Shown in pieces: positions 9,083 to 18,085 of a stretch of DNA of 64,000 nucleotides. Origin of the DNA: Pseudomonadota bacterium. GTDB taxonomy: Bacteria > Pseudomonadota > Gammaproteobacteria > Burkholderiales > Burkholderiaceae_B. Within the stretch, counting starts at the first letter, position 1. Each line of letters opens with the position of its first letter. A program made the position numbers and the translations under genes. A model generated the notes under the pieces. That model saw nothing but the letters and a program-made list of their open reading frames with translations, had not been told where the DNA came from and made no database searches. The DNA is taken from contig JAEWHK010000006.1 of NCBI GenBank assembly GCA_023387815.1, positions 1-64,000 on the forward strand. The letters are read 5' to 3'.

Positions 9083-11437
9083 ATGGAAAGAATAATACAG
9101 GCTGCGACGATCAAGGGGCCGTCGCACTTTTTATTCCGGCAGCTGCAAGGCCAGGAATCACTATCGACACTGTTTGAATACACGGTAGATCTCGTAGCTG
9201 ATAATCCCGGCGAGGATATTGAGTCGTTGCTGGGTAGTCCGCTGACGGTAACAATCAGAACAGACGCGGGTGCGCGGCATATCAGCGGCATTATTACCGA
9301 TGCTCAGTTCATAGGCAAAGAAAGTCAGACTTCGTCCTATTACGTCTACCGCTTTACGCTGCACCCATGGCTGTGGTACCTGAGCCAGACTTCGGATTGC
9401 CGTATTTTTCAGGACCAGACCGCGCTGACCATTATCCGGCAGATTCTTGCGAAGTATCCATTCGAGGTGGATTATTCATTGCTGGAATCTTATCGCAAGT
9501 GGCAATACTGCGTGCAGTTTCGTGAGTCCGATTTCCACTTTATCAGTCGTCTCATGGAAATGGAGGGAATTTATTACTGGTTCCGTCACGAAGAAGGTAA
9601 GCATACGCTCGTGCTCGCAGACGATGCGTCATCTCACCAACCAATAAAAAAGGGCAGCGAGATTCCGTATATCTCTCCAGACAGGCTGGTGCGCGCCCGT
9701 GTTGCGCATATCGATGAGTGGAAGACTTCGCGACATATCAGACCCTCTGTCTATGCCACTGTGGATTTTGATTTCAATAAACCCAATGCCAGTCTGGATG
9801 TACAGCGGAGAATCCAGAGTCCTGCCGGACGGGATCTTGAAATTTACGATCCTATTGGCGGTTACGCTGAGCCGGAGGATGGCGACCATTATGCCCGCGT
9901 GGGATTGGAGGCGATGGCTGCGGATAACGAGCTCGTTATCGGGCATGCCGATCATGCAGGGCTGGCGGCCGGTGGGGTATTTTCTCTGAAAAATCATCCG
10001 GAACAGGTGCAGAACAGAAAATATCTTGTTGTGCAGACTCAGTTTTTTCTGAAAGAGGCGCCCGCCACTTCGTCTGGCGGTGTTCCCTTATGGGAGCACA
10101 GGATTGACGTTAACTTTACTGCCATTCCAGATACGGTGCAGTATCGTGCACCACGCATTACACCGGTTGCAAAAGCGGCAGGTCCGCAGACTGCGATCGT
10201 GACCGGGCCCGCCGGTGAAAGGATCTGGACCGATAAATACGGTCGCATCAAAGTGCAGTTTCACTGGGATCGTGAAGGTATGCGCAATGATCAGAGCTCA
10301 TGCTGGATTCGTGTATCGAGCCCATGGGCTGGCGGTGGTTTCGGCGGAGTCCAGATCCCTCGCGTCAATGACGAAGTCGTCGTCAATTTCGTGGGAGGAT
10401 TTCTGGATCGACCGATTGTTGTGGGGCGTGTGTATAACGCGAGCAATATGCCCGCGATCAATCTGCCGGCCGATGCTACGCAGAGTGGCGTCAAGACTCG
10501 CAGCAAAGAGGGTGGGCCGGACAATGCCAATCATATGCTTTTTGAAGATCGCCCCGGACAGGAGAAACTGTCGTTTGGCGCCGAGAAAGACCTGGATACG
10601 CTAGTCAAGAACAATGAAAATCTGAGTGTGATTGGGTCGCAGACCGGTAGTCATGGTGGTACGACTGCAATGAGCGTTGGAGGGACGGATGACAATATTT
10701 TCAAAGGATCGTCAATCGAGTCCAATGGTGCTGATCACACTCGCACGATTACGGGTATTTCAAATGAGATTGTGAATGGAACCCGCAAGCACAGTGTCGG
10801 CGGGTCAGCGAAAACAACGATGGGGCGCGGACTGATACGGTCTGTCAATGGCGGTCAGGCAACACTGAACTATAACGGTGGTCGCAGCAGAATTGTGGAT
10901 ACAGATTATTCGCACACGGCTACCAGTCAGCTGAATCGTATTGTCAATGGTTCCGAATCCAGCAGTGTTGCCAGTAACTATTACAAGGAAGCCAAAGGCG
11001 GACATCTAAGCATGAAAGCCGGTTCTGTTGACATGACGGCCAGAGGTGGCAATGCCCAGCTGAATGCCAGAACCGGAATCACGATGCAGGCCGGCGGTAA
11101 TCATTCTCTCAGTAACCCATCCATGCTTGATCACACTTGTCAGGTACATACTGAAAAACATGATTTTTCCTTCAAGGCCAAGCTGATGAAAAACAGCACG
11201 GCGGCTACGTACACATCCAACGGAGTGATCAATATCAATCTGTATGGCCTCTCGTCAACAATGGCGTCGACCGCCACGCGGATGTCTGCTATCGGGCTTG
11301 TAGGCGCGCCGTTGCATGAGGATATGGAGGCTATTCGCGTTGATATTTCGGGTTTCAAATTCAAAAAGTACGGTTTCGCAACGGAGCCCTATGCGGCCCA
11401 TATTCTGCTTGCCGGTTTGGTCAATAGGCTGCTTTAA
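9083..11437 (+). CDS. vgrG: Type VI secretion tip protein VgrG (VgrG1)
   Basis: Trimeric spike-tip protein of the type VI secretion system, loaded on the Hcp tube and fired into target cells. Residues 1 to about 350 are the gp27-like base (P-W-L-W-Y-L, S-R-L-M-E-M-E-G-I-Y-Y-W-F-R-H). The gp5-like OB fold starts near residue 382 with W-T-D-K-Y-G-R-I-K-V-Q-F-H-W-D, followed by S-P-W-A-G-G-G-F-G-G and G-R-V-Y-N-A. The needle (about 480-690) is Gly/Ser/Asn-rich beta-helix repeats. The last 100 residues form a separate tail with I-N-L-Y-G, similar in pattern to other tails in this window. No known enzymatic domain is visible. It is the first gene of the island. The ATG has a poor ribosome site, but no better in-frame start exists. 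Confidence 0.93.
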   Translation: MERIIQAATIKGPSHFLFRQLQGQESLSTLFEYTVDLVADNPGEDIESLLGSPLTVTIRTDAGARHISGIITDAQFIGKESQTSSYYVYRFTLHPWLWYLSQTSDCRIFQDQTALTIIRQILAKYPFEVDYSLLESYRKWQYCVQFRESDFHFISRLMEMEGIYYWFRHEEGKHTLVLADDASSHQPIKKGSEIPYISPDRLVRARVAHIDEWKTSRHIRPSVYATVDFDFNKPNASLDVQRRIQSPAGRDLEIYDPIGGYAEPEDGDHYARVGLEAMAADNELVIGHADHAGLAAGGVFSLKNHPEQVQNRKYLVVQTQFFLKEAPATSSGGVPLWEHRIDVNFTAIPDTVQYRAPRITPVAKAAGPQTAIVTGPAGERIWTDKYGRIKVQFHWDREGMRNDQSSCWIRVSSPWAGGGFGGVQIPRVNDEVVVNFVGGFLDRPIVVGRVYNASNMPAINLPADATQSGVKTRSKEGGPDNANHMLFEDRPGQEKLSFGAEKDLDTLVKNNENLSVIGSQTGSHGGTTAMSVGGTDDNIFKGSSIESNGADHTRTITGISNEIVNGTRKHSVGGSAKTTMGRGLIRSVNGGQATLNYNGGRSRIVDTDYSHTATSQLNRIVNGSESSSVASNYYKEAKGGHLSMKAGSVDMTARGGNAQLNARTGITMQAGGNHSLSNPSMLDHTCQVHTEKHDFSFKAKLMKNSTAATYTSNGVININLYGLSSTMASTATRMSAIGLVGAPLHEDMEAIRVDISGFKFKKYGFATEPYAAHILLAGLVNRLL

Positions 11438-11457
11438 CAAAAAAAGGAGGAACAGCA

Positions 11458-11850
11458 ATGCTGGGTTCAACGCAACTGATGGGGCTGGATCTTGCCTTTC
11501 CGGATGTCTGCCTGACTCCGCCGGCTCTGCTGCCGATTCCGTATCCGGACATCGGTCTGCCCATGATGGCCATTCCGATAGCAGTCACTATCCTGTTCAC
11601 CGGTGCCTTCGCGCACAACATGATGACTACAACGCCCATAACGCTGGCTGATTTTCCCGGTGTCGGGACGGGCGTGCTGTCGCATACCGTTGTGGCCCCG
11701 TCTCGTCGTCTGCTTCTGAACTCATACACAACGTTTCTTTTCGGTTCCCCTGCCAATCGCCTGTGCTGCATTGGGCCACAAAACATGATCAATACCATTG
11801 GCTTCTCAATCATTCCCGGTACCGTCGCGGTGCTGTTTCTGGCACCTTAG
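11458..11850 (+). CDS. PAAR-like DUF4150 spike protein
   Basis: A 130-residue protein beginning with the DUF4150 signature: D-V-C-L-T-P-P-A-L-L-P-I-P-Y-P-D-I-G. DUF4150 proteins replace or resemble PAAR cones that sharpen the VgrG tip and often carry a toxin at the C-terminus. Here the protein ends with the fold itself, so it is a free tip without fused cargo. A strong AAGGAGGA lies just before the ATG, and the gene is tightly placed between two vgrG genes, consistent with one operon. It resembles the 132-residue protein at 38431-38829, although that copy has more cysteines. Confidence 0.8.
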   Translation: MLGSTQLMGLDLAFPDVCLTPPALLPIPYPDIGLPMMAIPIAVTILFTGAFAHNMMTTTPITLADFPGVGTGVLSHTVVAPSRRLLLNSYTTFLFGSPANRLCCIGPQNMINTIGFSIIPGTVAVLFLAP

Positions 11851-11866
11851 GAGCGGAGCGCACAAA

Positions 11867-14293
11867 ATGAATCGAATATTTCAGTTGCATGGGCTACCCG
11901 ATGATGTGATGATGCGTTCCCTTTCCGGCAAGGAAATGCTCTCTGATCTGTATGAATTTACGCTAAGAATGGTGAGCAGTTCTGCATCGCTGGACATCAA
12001 TTCTTTGTTGGGATCGCAGGCTTCCATCGAAATAGCGCAGACTGGAGAATCCAGATATTTGAATGGAGTGATGACGCGTCTGCAGCGGGTGGGGCGTGAT
12101 GCCGATTCGCCACGATATTACATATATGAAGCAGTGCTGCGTCCCTGGCTATGGTTTGCCACCCAGACGCGTGATTACCGGATTTTCCAGGAAAAAAGCG
12201 TTGTGGAGATCCTGCAGGAAGTATTGAGCGACTATCACTTCCCTTTTGAACTTCGACTCATAGAAAACTACCGAAAGTGGACATATTGCGTGCAATATGA
12301 CGAAACCGATTTTGATTTTCTGAATCGGCTGATGGAGCATGAAGGTATTTATTATTGGTTCGAACACAAAGCAGACGGGCACACGCTTGTGCTGGCGGAT
12401 GAAAGTGGCGCCCATCGGAGCGTTAACGGGCTTGCAGACATACCGTATTACAGTCGACAGGCGTTGGTAAACCCGCTGGAGGAATATCTGCATATCTGGC
12501 AGCCACGCTACTCCCTGACTTCGACAGCTTTTGCCGCGACAGAGTATGACCTGAATAAGCCGCAGGCACGCCTGGATGTAAAGCAGCATGTTGGGCAGAC
12601 GGATGCAAATGCTCTGTATCTGGAACGTTACGAACCTTTGGGCAATTACACGGAACTTGAAGACGGCGAACGTTACGCCCGAGTACGCATGCAAGCGCTG
12701 CAGGTGCCCCGCCATACCGTTACTGCGCAGGGTAATGCGCGCGCGCTTGCACCAGGACATACATTTTCCTTGAAGCGCCACCCGAGTACCGTACAGAACA
12801 GGAAGTATCTGATTACGCGTGCAGACTATTACTTTGTTGAAGCCCCGTATCACACCGTCAGCCGGTCAGAGCGCGAGGAGCGGAACGCACTTCAAGTGCA
12901 GACCGGAGTGCTGGATTCAGAAAGCGCAAATCATGCATCAGTAGAATCTGCCGATGAGTCATTGCTCGATATCCGTATTCAGGCCATTCCTTTTTCTACG
13001 CAGTTTCGCAAGGAAGCGACCACGCCGATCCCGCAAACCCGTGGCCCACAAACCGCAAGGGTGGTTGGTCCTGGGGGCGAATCCATATGGACTGATCAGT
13101 ATGGTCGTATCAAAGTCCAGTTTCATTGGGATCGCTACGGTAATAAAAACGAAGAGAGTTCCTGCTGGCTCCGCGTTTCCAGTCCATGGGCAGGAGGTGG
13201 ATTTGGAGGTTTGCAGATCCCTCGGGTAAACGAAGAAGTAATTGTAGACTTTATTGGCGGGCATCCGGACCGGCCACTTTGTGTGGGACGCGTTTACAAC
13301 GCAGAAAATATGCCACCTGTGAATCTGCCTGATGAGGCCACGAAAAGCGGCTTCCATACCCGCAGCAAGGATGGTTCGCCCGATATGGCCAATCAGGTCA
13401 TGTTTGAGGATAGCCCGGGCAATGAGCTGATGAACATGATCGCGCAGAAAGACATGGCGATGGCGGTCAAGAATAATAGCAACCATAGTGTCGGCGGCAT
13501 GTCCTCTGCCAATATCCTGGGCGCGCATACCTGGAACTACGGAGGTCTGTTCAATAAGAGTGTGGCAGGTGACACCACTTATCAACATGAGAGTGGTCAC
13601 CGTTTTAGTGTAGCGGGGAACTCCAGTGATAGCGTGAGTCTGCGCCAATCCCGCTCCGTGAGCGGAGCCAATACGCAAACGGTTGGTGGCTCCGAGAACC
13701 TGACGGTTGGCGGTGAGCCGGCTCTGCACGCCTATAACCAGGGTCTGGTTCGAACGATCAACGCACATAAAACCGACAATGTAAGTGGATCGACGATTCG
13801 CAATTTTGGCGCCGGAGAGAAAACGACAGTGAGCGGCAGTTATGCCAAGCGTGTGGGTGGGGGTGCTGCGGTTCTCAAGGGCGATAACCTGAAAGTGAAC
13901 GCTAGCGGGAATTACAACGTGAAAGCGTCGGGTAATTTTGAAGCCTATGGTTTGAATGACGTCAAGATCAAAGCGGGTGGCATGACCCGCGAAACCACCG
14001 TCATGCAGGCTGTGAATCCTTCTGTAAGACATGTTCAGGATATCAAATTTGTCATTGGAGCTCATTTGCTACGTTCAGCAGCAACGGACTCCTCTACAAC
14101 CAATCTGATTCTCCGACTGGGCGCGGGTGGCATTTATGATTCGTCGCAGGTGCTCAGCCTCAAGATGGTCGGCGCTCAGATAAAACTGGTCAGCAATGCG
14201 GCAGCAATGAACGCAGTCAGCGTCGGTTTTTCAGCTGTGAATATGAGTCTTGGCAGTACTACCCGTCCGCATTTCTTCAGATTCGAGCTATAG
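11867..14293 (+). CDS. vgrG: Type VI secretion tip protein VgrG (VgrG2)
   Basis: Second VgrG of island 1, 808 residues. The start is set at ATG 11867, preceded by TAGGAGCGGAG; a longer frame to 11798 would overlap the PAAR-like gene and adds residues not found in VgrG1. The gp27-like base has P-W-L-W-F-A-T-Q and L-M-E-H-E-G-I-Y-Y-W-F. The OB fold begins near residue 407 with W-T-D-Q-Y-G-R-I-K-V-Q-F-H-W-D. A long needle of S-V-G-G and S-V-S-G repeats follows, then a roughly 100-residue hydrophobic-polar tail rich in Leu, Ser and Ala. No catalytic domain is recognisable. It probably forms a tip with the adjacent PAAR-like and DUF2169 proteins. Confidence 0.92.
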   Translation: MNRIFQLHGLPDDVMMRSLSGKEMLSDLYEFTLRMVSSSASLDINSLLGSQASIEIAQTGESRYLNGVMTRLQRVGRDADSPRYYIYEAVLRPWLWFATQTRDYRIFQEKSVVEILQEVLSDYHFPFELRLIENYRKWTYCVQYDETDFDFLNRLMEHEGIYYWFEHKADGHTLVLADESGAHRSVNGLADIPYYSRQALVNPLEEYLHIWQPRYSLTSTAFAATEYDLNKPQARLDVKQHVGQTDANALYLERYEPLGNYTELEDGERYARVRMQALQVPRHTVTAQGNARALAPGHTFSLKRHPSTVQNRKYLITRADYYFVEAPYHTVSRSEREERNALQVQTGVLDSESANHASVESADESLLDIRIQAIPFSTQFRKEATTPIPQTRGPQTARVVGPGGESIWTDQYGRIKVQFHWDRYGNKNEESSCWLRVSSPWAGGGFGGLQIPRVNEEVIVDFIGGHPDRPLCVGRVYNAENMPPVNLPDEATKSGFHTRSKDGSPDMANQVMFEDSPGNELMNMIAQKDMAMAVKNNSNHSVGGMSSANILGAHTWNYGGLFNKSVAGDTTYQHESGHRFSVAGNSSDSVSLRQSRSVSGANTQTVGGSENLTVGGEPALHAYNQGLVRTINAHKTDNVSGSTIRNFGAGEKTTVSGSYAKRVGGGAAVLKGDNLKVNASGNYNVKASGNFEAYGLNDVKIKAGGMTRETTVMQAVNPSVRHVQDIKFVIGAHLLRSAATDSSTTNLILRLGAGGIYDSSQVLSLKMVGAQIKLVSNAAAMNAVSVGFSAVNMSLGSTTRPHFFRFEL

Positions 14294-14328
14294 GCAGGCG
14301 CCATGTCAAACCGAGTGGACTCGCGATT

Positions 14329-16944
14329 ATGAGAATTTCCAAGCCTTTTTGTTTGAGCCTGCAGGTGCGCCCGTACCGCTGGCGTGGCCAGACACAAATT
14401 GGACTGTCTGCCTCTATCCTTGTTGATGTACGTCAGGGGAAGCCTGTGCTGCAGAGTGAGCCTGCCATGTGGCAATGCGTGACTGAAAACCTGGGGTCGG
14501 ACGGCATTCTGGATCTGGGGTTTCCAAAACCTCGCGCCGAGTTCCTGGTTTCCGGGAATGCTTACACAGCACATCAAAAAGACAAAACCTGCTGCAGGGT
14601 GCGCGTAGAAGTCAATGAACATACCAAGGAGCTCAACGTTTTTGGTGATCGCTACTTTCTGGATGAACGCGTGTCTGCTCCGCAACCTTTTGATCGGATG
14701 AGCATTGGCTGGGAAAACGCATATGGCGGACCCTCCTTCGAGAATAATCCTCTGGGCAAGGGAAACGTTGAAGACGTCGTGAATGGAATACGCGTACGCC
14801 ATATGCCCAATGTTGAGTCTCCAGCTGCGCCAATCCGCAACTTGCGCGATCCTATTGAGCCAGCGGGCCTGGGTGCGCAGAATATCGCCTGGCCGGTGCG
14901 TTTTGGGAAAGTGGGTAGTTACAGCGAATTGTGGAAACAAACCGATGCACCCGGCTTTTTTCCTGACATGGATCCTGGGATCTTCAACGCAGCTCAGCCG
15001 GATCAGATTTTCAAGGCAGACGCATGTTTGCCCGATAACACGCAATTTCGGGTCTGGAATATGCACCCGGAAAAGGCCGTTTGGGAAGGAATTGTTCCCA
15101 CGTGGCAGGCGCGTTGTCTGGTAGAGCTGCAGAAGGACGAGGATAGCTTACCGCAGATACACGATGTTGAACTGGCGCCGACCACACTTTGGCTCGTACC
15201 TCATCTGGAGCAATATCTACTCGTTTTTCACGGCGTACTGCCCTCCTGGTACGAAGATGGAGAGGACATTCGCCATGTGCTGGGTGCCCTGGAGTGGAAG
15301 TACTCTCCCAAATCGCATGAGCATTATCGTGACTATATGACAACGCGTGAAGACCGGGATGAGTCTGCACTGCTGGCCTACGAAGACGCTCAGCTGTTAC
15401 CGGAGAATCTGGAAGCGGCCAGTTTTATACCCAGGCCCGATCTGAACGGAGCAATGTGGGAGAAGCAGTTCCGGTTGCAACATTACATGACGCAACATGC
15501 AAGAAATGAACTGACGGAAATGGGACTGGATGCAGACCAGTATTTGCCGGAGTTCACGGGTCCACGACCTCAGGCTGATTTGAGCAATTTGAGAGTTCGG
15601 CAGAAAGAGCGCGAAGCAGAAAGTCGCAAGCGTCGAGAAGAACTGAATCGCATCAGGGCAGCCGCGAAACGGTTCAAACTTTCTGGTGGACGCGACAAGG
15701 AATTGCCTGAATTGCTTGGAGAGAAGGACGTAACCAGGCAGATTGAGACAATGCGCAGGCATGAAATATCCAGGCCGCGTGCCGATGTTCCTCCAAAAGC
15801 GATGGATGCGCTCATGCAGCAGATTCGGGATGCCCAATCGTCGGAAGCGAATCAGAAAGTGATTGAACGCCAGCAGCGTCGCGGCCACATTCTGTCTGCG
15901 CACTATCGCGGTGGCGTATTTGTCCTGGATGAAGCGGCAGCCAGGACGCTTCGCGAGGAAGTCGTACGCATTCTGGAGAGTGATCGCGACTTCGAAGGAA
16001 AGGATCTTAGCGGTGCAGACCTGAGCGGACTGGTATTTGACAACTGCAATATGCTGCACGTGATACTGACACGTGCCGACATGAAAGATACACGATTTGT
16101 CAATTGCAATATGGATGAGTCTGCTCTGCATAATGGTATATACGGCAACACGCGCTTTGAAAAGTGTCGTTTTACGCTCGCAAACCTCTCGCGCACACAC
16201 TTTCACAAGGTCAGTTTCAACGACTGCACCTTTGACAGGGTTGTACTTGATGAATCCCGATTTGAATATTGTGACCTGAGCCGCAGCGCTCTTGGTGAAT
16301 GTGTATTGAAGGATGTCGTACTGGACCACGTAATAATGAAAGGTACCGTACTGGAGTCAAGCGTGCTGCTCAATTGCACACTCACACATGTCGCAGCAAG
16401 GGAGGCCACGTTCCATAAGTCCGCTCTGTATGAATGCGGGTTGAGCGACACCGGCTTTGTCGATAGCAGTCTGATTCGCTGTGCGCTGGCGCTGTGTGAG
16501 ATGGAGCGTGTTTCGTTTGCCGAGTCGCTGATGAGTACCTTTACCCTGGCGACCGACAAACCCATGGTCGATTGCGACTTCAGTGAAACGCAGATCAGTG
16601 ATGGAAGCATGCGAAACGTCCGGTTCGTTCGTCCGGATTTCACACTGGCCATCATTCGCAATACCGATTGTTCAAAATCAATATTTGAATCGGCCACGTG
16701 CCGCGGACTGGAAACACCGGATGGCGTCTTTATGCGTTCGCAATTTTCGGATAGCGACTTTACGGCTGCCAATCTGAGCGGAACGATATTCCGTAAATCT
16801 CGATTCATCAGGACAAATTTCAGCAAAGTGAATTTCTTTCGTGCCGATCTGGGTGAAGCCGATATTGATACGAGTACGCTCCAACATAACAACTATACGC
16901 GCGAAGTCCAGCTTGAACCGACAAAGCGTGAGGTGCTGACATGA
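14329..16944 (+). CDS. DUF2169 - pentapeptide repeat fusion, T6SS adaptor
   Basis: An 871-residue protein in three parts. Residues 1 to about 300 match DUF2169 (R-P-Y-R-W-R-G near the start, then P-K-P-R-A-E-F-L-V-S-G and the A-Y-G-G-P segment). DUF2169 proteins are known as adaptors that help load DUF4150/PAAR effectors on VgrG. Residues about 300-555 are a charged helical linker (around 390-510, with many Arg/Glu runs). From about 556 to the end it is a quadrilateral pentapeptide helix (D-L-S-G-A-D-L-S-G-L onwards), with unusually many Cys-Asn and Cys-Asp steps. It overlaps the next gene by four bases (ATGA), so the two are translationally coupled. A paralogue of nearly equal length is at 34722-37364. 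Confidence 0.85.
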   Translation: MRISKPFCLSLQVRPYRWRGQTQIGLSASILVDVRQGKPVLQSEPAMWQCVTENLGSDGILDLGFPKPRAEFLVSGNAYTAHQKDKTCCRVRVEVNEHTKELNVFGDRYFLDERVSAPQPFDRMSIGWENAYGGPSFENNPLGKGNVEDVVNGIRVRHMPNVESPAAPIRNLRDPIEPAGLGAQNIAWPVRFGKVGSYSELWKQTDAPGFFPDMDPGIFNAAQPDQIFKADACLPDNTQFRVWNMHPEKAVWEGIVPTWQARCLVELQKDEDSLPQIHDVELAPTTLWLVPHLEQYLLVFHGVLPSWYEDGEDIRHVLGALEWKYSPKSHEHYRDYMTTREDRDESALLAYEDAQLLPENLEAASFIPRPDLNGAMWEKQFRLQHYMTQHARNELTEMGLDADQYLPEFTGPRPQADLSNLRVRQKEREAESRKRREELNRIRAAAKRFKLSGGRDKELPELLGEKDVTRQIETMRRHEISRPRADVPPKAMDALMQQIRDAQSSEANQKVIERQQRRGHILSAHYRGGVFVLDEAAARTLREEVVRILESDRDFEGKDLSGADLSGLVFDNCNMLHVILTRADMKDTRFVNCNMDESALHNGIYGNTRFEKCRFTLANLSRTHFHKVSFNDCTFDRVVLDESRFEYCDLSRSALGECVLKDVVLDHVIMKGTVLESSVLLNCTLTHVAAREATFHKSALYECGLSDTGFVDSSLIRCALALCEMERVSFAESLMSTFTLATDKPMVDCDFSETQISDGSMRNVRFVRPDFTLAIIRNTDCSKSIFESATCRGLETPDGVFMRSQFSDSDFTAANLSGTIFRKSRFIRTNFSKVNFFRADLGEADIDTSTLQHNNYTREVQLEPTKREVLT

Positions 16945-18044
16945 ATATGCATGCAGTTGCTATCGGCTCGACGCTGTCGGATCAACAGTTGCGCGAGTTG
17001 ATCCATAACGGCGTGCCTATCATGCGCATTTGTTTGGCGGGCAGAAATCTCCGGAACTGGGACTTGTCTGGCGTTGTGTTTGAAAGTGTTGATTTCACTG
17101 GAGCAAACCTGGAAGGAACGCGCCTGGATGAATGCCTGTTCAGTGATTGCTGCTTTGACGATGCCTCCCTGAACGAATGTTACGCAGATTCGGCTTTTTT
17201 TAACAACTGCGAAATGAATAATACGCAATGGCGCCATGCCATGCTTGCCCGCGGCAAATGGCAAAAGTGCAATATGAAAGGCGCCCGCTTTGACGGCTCC
17301 ATCCTGTATGAATCTGTGCTCAACGCCAGCAAGCTGGATGGCGCGAGTCTTGTCAATGCGCAAGCGCAGGAAATGAGTTGCGTGCAATGTTCTGCAGATC
17401 GCACCGACTTTACCGGAGCAGACCTTTTCAAGGCCACCCTGATGGAAATGGACTTGCGTACTTCCATTCTGAGCGGCGCGAAGTTGGTCAATGTGATATG
17501 GCTGCAATCAGATTTACGTGGGCAGGACCTGAGCGGGCAGGATTTGCAGCGCGGCGTATTCACCGAAACGCGTCTGGATGGCTGCCATCTTGTCGGAGCT
17601 AACCTCAGACAAGCGGCATTCAAGTCTGCAGGTATGCGACAAACCGATTTGACAGGAGCCCAGGGCCAATTTGCGATGTTTGCCGATGCCGACCTCGGGC
17701 AGGCCAATTGCCGTGGGGCGCGGTTTCCTCAGAGTGTTTTTGTTGATGTGCTGGCCGAAGAAGCTGATTTCGCCGACTGTGATTTATCGCTGTGCAGCTG
17801 GCATCGTGCCGTGGCGCGCAATGCCTGCTTTGATCGCACTTATCTGGATCATACCGATTTCTCTTACGCCGATCTGTTTCGTGCTTCCTTTGTTGACGCG
17901 CGCATGAACCGTACCCGATTTCATCGGGCTGTTACTGATGATCTCAACCTGAAGCGCCGTAGAGGGGCGCTGGAGAATGATCCGCAGCTATTTGAAGCCG
18001 AGTTGTGGAGTGAAACGCAGCGCGCCGCGCTGATCGAGGAATAA
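16941..18044 (+). CDS. Pentapeptide repeat protein, T6SS-associated
   Basis: A 367-residue protein made almost wholly of pentapeptide repeats of the A(D/N)LXX type, for example F-T-G-A-N-L-E-G-T-R and L-S-G-Q-D-L-Q-R-G. This folds as a right-handed square beta-helix. It follows the DUF2169 fusion with an ATGA overlap, and the same pair recurs in island 2, so the two proteins very probably act together. Such rods may serve as a scaffold or chaperone during effector loading, but no direct function is known. There is no signal peptide, so it is expected in the cytoplasm. It is not a Qnr-type gyrase protector by context. Confidence 0.85.
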   Translation: MNMHAVAIGSTLSDQQLRELIHNGVPIMRICLAGRNLRNWDLSGVVFESVDFTGANLEGTRLDECLFSDCCFDDASLNECYADSAFFNNCEMNNTQWRHAMLARGKWQKCNMKGARFDGSILYESVLNASKLDGASLVNAQAQEMSCVQCSADRTDFTGADLFKATLMEMDLRTSILSGAKLVNVIWLQSDLRGQDLSGQDLQRGVFTETRLDGCHLVGANLRQAAFKSAGMRQTDLTGAQGQFAMFADADLGQANCRGARFPQSVFVDVLAEEADFADCDLSLCSWHRAVARNACFDRTYLDHTDFSYADLFRASFVDARMNRTRFHRAVTDDLNLKRRRGALENDPQLFEAELWSETQRAALIEE

Positions 18045-18085
18045 ATGAGACGCGAGCCGCCGGAAGAGATACCTGGAACCTTGTC

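Noticed and set aside
12959..14065. A 368-residue open frame on the minus strand inside vgrG2
   Set aside because: It is a shadow of the vgrG2 gene; its sequence is His/Arg-rich without family motifs, and similar antisense frames occur in all the vgrG genes.
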